From an uncultured Microbacteriaceae bacterium (GTDB lineage Bacteria; Actinomycetota; Actinomycetes; Actinomycetales; Microbacteriaceae), in NCBI GenBank assembly GCA_947487835.1, contig CANKXX010000003.1, positions 186,001 through 250,000 on the forward strand: 64,000 nucleotides of DNA, written 5' to 3'. Under the pieces are notes generated by a model. It was not told the origin of the DNA and ran no database searches. It saw only the letters and a list, made by a program, of their open reading frames with translations. Positions 60,260 through 64,000 of this stretch are shown one piece after another (the first letter of the stretch is position 1; each line of letters starts with the position of its first letter). Made by a program: the position numbers and the translations under genes.

Positions 60260-60343
60260 GTTCACAATTCAGGCTCAGCTGCGACACGCCGCGTTTCGAG
60301 GGCTTCAAACACGGCGTGTTGCAGCACAGCCTGAATTCGGAAC
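60260..60343. repeat. Family 1 palindromic element, copy D (right of second DUF559 gene)
   Basis: GTTCACAATTCAGG .. CCTGAATTCGGAAC with inner arms GCGACACGCCGCGTTT and AACACGGCGTGTTGC. It lies 79 bp after the DUF559 stop. Confidence 0.93.
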
Positions 60344-60350
60344 GGTGGCC

Positions 60351-60428
60351 GGGGGGATGCGGCGCAGGGTGCGGTCGGTCGGGGGGATGCGGCGCAGGGT
60401 GCGGTCGGTCGGGAGGATGCGGCGCAGG
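60351..60428. repeat. 30-bp tandem repeat, 2.6 copies
   Basis: Two identical 30-bp units (60351-60380, 60381-60410) beginning GGGGGGATGCGGCGCAGG are followed by a partial third with one change. The rest of the 336-bp gap before proC holds no other recognisable feature apart from palindrome copy D. Confidence 0.92.
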
Positions 60429-60516
60429 ACTTAGCGCCGGGGGCGCTGCTGTCGATTGGAGTGAGGCGCGGGGTCAGGGTGCGGTGCGGTGCCCAGTTTG
60501 CGGTGCGGTGCGGGGG

Positions 60517-61380
60517 TTACGCGCCCGCAGCGAGCTCGCGGGAGCGGGCCAGGGCCGCATCCGTTGCACGGTCGAAGATGGCCTTCAGGTCGGCGCCCTG
60601 CAGCTCGGCGATGGCGCGTTCCGTCGTGCCGTTCGGGCTCGTGACCTGGCGCCGGAGGTCGGCCGGGGTCATGCCGGTCGCGGCCAGCAGTTCCGTCGCG
60701 CCGCGGAAGGTTCCGTTCACGAGGATCGCCGCCTCCTCCGGGCTGAATCCCTTCGCGACCGCGGTCGCGGTGAGCTGCTCGATGAGGAAGAACACGTAGG
60801 CGGGACCGGATCCCGAGATCGTGCCGAGCGCATCCAGCTGCCCCTCCGGCACCTCGACCACCTCGCCGACGGTCTCGAAGAGGGCGCGGACGAGCGCGAG
60901 GTCGTCCGGCGTGGACCGGGTGCCCGCGCTGATGCCCGTCACGGCCCTGCCCACAACGGCGGGGGTGTTCGGCATCGAACGGATCACCGCGACGGACTCG
61001 GGCAGGGCGGACTCGAACGTGGCGATCGTCACACCGGCGGCGACGCTCACGACGAGCGCGTCCGGCTCGAGCGCGTCCGCGATCTCCGTCAGCAGATCCG
61101 GCACCATGGCCGGTTTGACCCCGACGAGCACGAGCTTCGCCCCGCGCACGGCAGCGCGGTTGGCGTCCGGGTCCGTCTCGGTCGCGAACGCACGCACCCC
61201 GTCGGTGCCGTCGAAATCCGCGGCCTTCGCCGCCGTGCGGTTGGTGACCCGCACGGCTCCGTCTACAGCGACCTCGGGGCGCAGGAGTCCGCTCAGGATC
61301 GCCCTCCCCATGGATCCGGCGCCGAGGATGGCGAGGGTCGGCAGGGCGGTGGGCGGCGTCGAGTCGGTCACCCTGTTCAT
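60517..61380 (-). CDS. proC: Pyrroline-5-carboxylate reductase
   Basis: A 287-residue NAD(P)-dependent enzyme, last step of proline synthesis. LAILGAGSMGRAILSGLL (17-34) is the dinucleotide fold, RSMPNTPAVVG the substrate-site motif, and SGSGPAYVFFLIEQLTATAV the C-terminal helix signature. Family length is about 270 residues, so the product is complete. ATG 61380 is taken as start; a GTG three codons later (VTDSTPP) is possible. Confidence 0.95.
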   Translation of the reverse strand: MNRVTDSTPPTALPTLAILGAGSMGRAILSGLLRPEVAVDGAVRVTNRTAAKAADFDGTDGVRAFATETDPDANRAAVRGAKLVLVGVKPAMVPDLLTEIADALEPDALVVSVAAGVTIATFESALPESVAVIRSMPNTPAVVGRAVTGISAGTRSTPDDLALVRALFETVGEVVEVPEGQLDALGTISGSGPAYVFFLIEQLTATAVAKGFSPEEAAILVNGTFRGATELLAATGMTPADLRRQVTSPNGTTERAIAELQGADLKAIFDRATDAALARSRELAAGA

Positions 61381-61417
61381 CCTAGGGAGCGGGGTGGCGG
61401 CTGGGACCGTGCAGTTG

Positions 61418-61493
61418 CGTCCCTTCGACAGGCTCAGGGACCGTGCGGGGGTCGGACCGTGAGGGGACCGTCCCTTCGACAGGCTCAGGGACC
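61418..61493. repeat. CCTGAGCCTGTCGAAGG-type repeats, copies 5 and 6
   Basis: Two copies in the same orientation, inverted relative to copies 1-4 (61418-61442 and 61469-61493, read CCCTTCGACAGGCTCAGGG), in the gap between proC and tadA. Confidence 0.9.
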
Positions 61494-61501
61494 GGGCGCG
61501 G

Positions 61502-62005
61502 TCAGGGACCGGGCGCGGGCGGAGTTCTCGGGGCGCGGCGCTCCGGGTGGGTGAAGAAGTCCGTCAGGAGGGCGGCGCAGGCCTCCTCCTCCACCCCCGA
61601 GTACACCTCCACGCGGTGCGGCAGGCGGCGGTCCCGGAGCACGTCGTACACGGAGCCGACGGCGCCCGCCTTCTCATCCCACGCACCGAACACGACCCGG
61701 GGCACCCGGGCGGCGAGGATCGCGCCCGCGCACATGACGCAGGGCTCGAGGGTCACGACGAGGGTGGCGTCCGTCAGGTGCCAGTCGCCGGTGGCCGCGG
61801 CAGCGCGGCGCAGCGCCACGACCTCGGCGTGGGCCGTGGGATCCGTGTGCAGCTCCCGCTCGTTGCGACCGGTTCCGATCACCACGCCGGACGCGTCCAG
61901 CACCACGGCGCCGATCGGCACGTCCTCCGACGCGGCCGTCGCGCGGGCCTCGTCGAGGGCGAGCTGCATCCAGCGGACGAATCTCTCGGGCGTGCCCGCG
62001 ACCAC
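61502..62005 (-). CDS. tadA: tRNA adenosine(34) deaminase
   Basis: A 167-residue zinc deaminase that converts A34 to inosine in tRNA-Arg(ACG). Zinc-site motifs are DPTAHAEVVAL (HAE) and TLEPCVMCAGAIL (PCxxC). The GTG at 62005 has AAGGGG six bases upstream; the long frame above it overlaps upp and is not used. Divergent from upp by 33 bp. Confidence 0.93.
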   Translation of the reverse strand: MVAGTPERFVRWMQLALDEARATAASEDVPIGAVVLDASGVVIGTGRNERELHTDPTAHAEVVALRRAAAATGDWHLTDATLVVTLEPCVMCAGAILAARVPRVVFGAWDEKAGAVGSVYDVLRDRRLPHRVEVYSGVEEEACAALLTDFFTHPERRAPRTPPAPGP

Positions 62006-62026
62006 AGGACACCCCTTCCGCTCGGA

Positions 62027-62032
62027 TAGATT
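62027..62032 (+). promoter_or_regulatory. Leaderless-type -10 box of upp
   Basis: TAGATT lies six bases upstream of the upp ATG, an ideal distance for a transcript that starts at the start codon. Confidence 0.6.
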
Positions 62033-62038
62033 GAGCCT

Positions 62039-62674
62039 ATGCGAGTCCACGTTGCCGACCACCCGCTCATCACGCACAAGCTGACGGTGCTGCGCGACAA
62101 GACGACGCCCTCCCCCACGTTCCGCAACCTCACCGAGGAGCTCGTGACCCTGCTCGCCTACGAGGCGACCCGGTCCGTGCGCGTGGAGCCGATCACGATC
62201 CAGACGCCGGTCACCGAGACGGTCGGCACCGAGATCGGCGACCCCAAGCCCCTCGTCGTGCCGATCCTCCGCGCGGGACTCGGCATGCTCGACGGCATGA
62301 TCCGCCTCGTTCCGAGCGCCGAGGTCGGCTTCCTCGGCATGGTCCGCAACGAGGAGACGCTGCAGCCGGACATCTACGCCGAGCGCCTGCCGGAGGACCT
62401 CTCCAACCGCCAGTGCTTCGTGCTCGACCCCATGCTCGCGACCGGCGGATCGCTGCTGGCGGCCATCAACTACCTGTTCGACCGCGGCGCGGTCGACGTC
62501 ACCGCCATCTGCCTGATCGCCGCTCCCGAGGGCCTCGCGGCCGTCGAGAAGGCGACGGAGGGGCGCGAGGTGACCATCGTTCTGGGCGCCCTCGACGAGC
62601 GCCTGAACGAGAACGGCTACATCGTCCCCGGCCTCGGCGACGCCGGCGACAGGCTGTACGGCACCGCCCACTAG
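62039..62674 (+). CDS. upp: Uracil phosphoribosyltransferase
   Basis: A 211-residue type I phosphoribosyltransferase. The PRPP motif is [21 protein letters not shown] (about 123-143), and the uracil-site [17 protein letters not shown] ends the chain. It salvages uracil to UMP. Standard length for the family. ATG 62039 is preceded by TAGATT, so it is probably leaderless. Confidence 0.96.
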   Translation: MRVHVADHPLITHKLTVLRDKTTPSPTFRNLTEELVTLLAYEATRSVRVEPITIQTPVTETVGTEIGDPKPLVVPILRAGLGMLDGMIRLVPSAEVGFLGMVRNEETLQPDIYAERLPEDLSNRQCFVLDPMLATGGSLLAAINYLFDRGAVDVTAICLIAAPEGLAAVEKATEGREVTIVLGALDERLNENGYIVPGLGDAGDRLYGTAH

Positions 62675-62724
62675 TTGCCTCCGGTGAGTTGACACGGCAA
62701 CCACCGGACCGGATACTCGAACGC

Positions 62725-62826
62725 ATGACTGTTTCCGCTCGTGCCCTGACCTCCTTCGAGGCCCTGGGGAACGTCGGCATGATGATGGCCGGCGGAGCAG
62801 TCATGTGTTGCCGAATGTCGGCCTAA
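62725..62826 (+). CDS. Possible small ORF ending in a Cys-Cys motif
   Basis: A 33-residue frame (MTVSARALTSFEALGNVGMM, then MAGGAVMCCRMSA) with ATG 62725 and TAA 62824-62826. It lies in the 360-bp gap between upp and the winged-helix gene. Consecutive Cys codons near the end resemble cysteine-sensing leader peptides of actinobacteria, but no sulfur gene follows and no attenuator hairpin is obvious. Low confidence. Confidence 0.3.
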   Translation: MTVSARALTSFEALGNVGMMMAGGAVMCCRMSA

Positions 62827-63034
62827 CCCGCCCCCTTCGCCTCGTGCTCGCCGCCACAGCGGCTTGAGCCTCGCCGCGGGTCGCCACCTTCAGGCCCGCG
62901 TCCGGTCGCCTCTTCGGCCGAACCGCAACGCATCGCACGCACATCGGGATCCCCTCCCTCCGCTCCGCCGTACCGTCGGCATCGCGCCCGTTCCGCGCAC
63001 CCGGGGATCCGCACATCATCAGAAGGATCTCGCC

Positions 63035-63787
63035 ATGTCGCTCCTCTCCGTCTCCCCCGCAACCACTGACGCTCCCGCTCGCCGCCTGAACCCCGCCGCG
63101 CGCCCGGTGACCCCCGTGGTCGCCGCCGCTCCCTCCGCTCCCGCCCGCGCCGACGGTGCGTCCCGGCCGGTCCGCGCCGTGCCCGACGGCACCGAGGCCC
63201 GCGGCTTCGTGCTCTACGTCGGCATCGACGAGGCGAAGGCCGCCGCCGCGGGCACCGACCTCGGCCGCATCGTGGAGGCCCTCCGCGCCCTGACCGGCGA
63301 GGTCGCCCCCGGCGCCGAGACCTATGCCGCTGTCGCCCTCGCCCCCCGGGGGGCGGGCGGCCGCGACGTCGACGTCGTGCGCCTCGCCCTGCAGGACCCC
63401 GCCGCGCTCGCCAAGCGCCGCGAGGTCGTCGAGGACGAGGACCGCGCCTACAGCGGCGTCGTGATCGACATCTCCCGCAAGCGCGTGCTGCTCGACAACG
63501 ACAACGCGAACCTCACCTACAAGGAGTTCGAGCTGCTGCAGTACCTCGTGCTGCGCGAGGGCCGCACCGTCGACCGGGCCGAACTGCTCGGATCCCTGTG
63601 GAGCAGCGCCGACGAGGAGGGCGTGCCGAACGAGCGCACCATCGACGTCCACGTGCGCCGCCTGCGGGCCAAGCTTGGTCGCTACGAGGACATCGTGCGC
63701 ACCGTCCGCGGCGTCGGATACCGCTTCGACCGGCACGCCGACGTGTCGGTGCACCACGCCGGAACGCCGAGCCCCGACCTCTTCTGA
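63035..63787 (+). CDS. Orphan winged-helix (OmpR/PhoB-type) DNA-binding protein
   Basis: A 250-residue protein. The C-terminal ~95 residues match the OmpR/PhoB winged helix: GVVIDISRKRVLLDNDNANL, LTYKEFELLQYLVLREGRTV, then DVHVRRLRAKLGRYEDIVRT and VRGVGYRFD, the textbook signature. The first ~145 residues are Ala/Pro-rich and then form a small domain (GFVLYVGIDEAKAAAAG ... TYAAVALAPRG) that lacks the receiver phospho-Asp region. No kinase gene adjoins. ATG 63035 has AGAAGGA upstream. Confidence 0.88.
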   Translation: MSLLSVSPATTDAPARRLNPAARPVTPVVAAAPSAPARADGASRPVRAVPDGTEARGFVLYVGIDEAKAAAAGTDLGRIVEALRALTGEVAPGAETYAAVALAPRGAGGRDVDVVRLALQDPAALAKRREVVEDEDRAYSGVVIDISRKRVLLDNDNANLTYKEFELLQYLVLREGRTVDRAELLGSLWSSADEEGVPNERTIDVHVRRLRAKLGRYEDIVRTVRGVGYRFDRHADVSVHHAGTPSPDLF

Positions 63788-63806
63788 TCCGCCCGAAAAA
63801 TAACGT

Positions 63807-63833
63807 TTGGGTAACTAGCGCGGCGTTACCCAA
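63807..63833. promoter_or_regulatory. Inverted repeat downstream of the winged-helix gene
   Basis: TTGGGTAAC (63807-63815) and GTTACCCAA (63825-63833) are perfect inverted repeats with a 9-bp spacer, followed by TATATATTT. It looks like an operator and promoter for a gene to the right of the window. Confidence 0.5.
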
Positions 63834-63917
63834 CTGTTATATATTTCAGGAGCGGAGGTTGTTTGCTGTGGCAGCCGAAGCGGAATGTGATTGCAGGACA
63901 CTCTTGGTGCAAGGGAG

Positions 63918-63949
63918 TGGGCCGGTCCCAAGCCTCTGGGACCGGCCCA
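63918..63949. terminator. Strong GC-rich hairpin
   Basis: TGGGCCGGTCCC and GGGACCGGCCCA form a perfect 12-bp stem with an 8-base loop. No long T run follows, so whether it is a terminator or an RNA element is open. The last 213 bp of the window hold no convincing gene. Confidence 0.6.
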
Positions 63950-64000
63950 CAGTCCGTTAAGGCGGGCGTCGCCCGGCGCGTGACATCGCGCGGCCCCGGC

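Noticed and set aside
59073-60343. Insertion sequence
   Set aside because: The ends are palindromes rather than terminal inverted repeats of one element, no transposase motif is present, and no target-site duplication could be recognised.
60316-61554. Long plus-strand frame across the tandem repeat and proC
   Set aside because: It is antisense to proC and its start lies in repeat sequence; no domain is seen.
63868-63960. Small open frame with GTG start and an upstream GGAGG
   Set aside because: Its second half is the perfect hairpin at 63918-63949, so it is more likely non-coding; the peptide has no recognisable feature except two Cys.

Overview
The window comes from a very GC-rich actinobacterium, most likely a member of the Microbacteriaceae (Micrococcales). 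Reasons are the base composition, the many GTG starts, the dense operons, menaquinone-only quinone genes, a System II cytochrome c maturation operon, a bS22-type mini ribosomal protein beside a BldC-like regulator, and the CCTGAGCCTGTCGAAGG intergenic repeat. The genus cannot be read from the sequence alone. Most of the window is chromosomal housekeeping; no integrase, transposase or CRISPR array is visible.

Layout. 1-373: tail of an MFS transporter. 465-6313 (minus): a compact thiazole/oxazole-modified microcin (TOMM, linear azole peptide) cluster, read in the order precursor, leader-binding/E1-like C protein, YcaO, SagB-type dehydrogenase, ABC ATPase, ABC permease, beta-propeller protein. 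6415-9415: sugar or cyclitol catabolism genes around a divergent promoter. 9453-10401: repeats and a stand-alone YqaJ-type exonuclease. 10493-12128: oxidoreductase and acetyltransferase. 12218-15104: rplA, rplK, nusG, secE and tRNA-Trp. 15322-20573: aminotransferase, a palindrome-flanked DUF559 gene, murB, a two-subunit MaoC dehydratase and DedA. 20614-31355: tRNA-Met, tRNA-Thr, tRNA-Tyr, a LacI-operator-controlled GH13 glucosidase, an M23 peptidase, inositol monophosphatase, a LacI regulator, YajQ and cardiolipin synthase. 31488-35338: oxidoreductases and the DUF4166/SRPBCC pair. 35418-45611: the menaquinone locus (polyprenyl synthase, menG, menF, menD, menA, menE, menB, menC) with two small membrane proteins. 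45608-52731: a flavin amine oxidase with permuted motif order, then cytochrome c maturation (ccsB, resB, ccdA, resA). 52819-58991: aspS of archaeal type, HAD hydrolase, bS22, HTH regulator, ArsR, and a Trk/Ktr potassium system. 59073-60343: a second palindrome-flanked DUF559 gene. 60517-64000: proC, tadA, upp and an orphan winged-helix regulator.

The quinone and cytochrome genes fit together: a polyprenyl diphosphate and chorismate are turned into menaquinone, and CcsB/ResB/CcdA/ResA mature the c-type cytochromes of the same respiratory chain. Three items stand out. (1) The TOMM cluster has a 67-residue precursor whose core starts with eleven consecutive Cys/Ser/Thr residues, and its YcaO ends in PHPFP. 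(2) Long near-perfect palindromes of unrelated sequence bracket two different DUF559 nuclease-like genes and lie upstream of a YqaJ exonuclease. (3) The amine oxidase carries its normally C-terminal FAD-binding segment at the N terminus, after a Tat-like lipoprotein signal.
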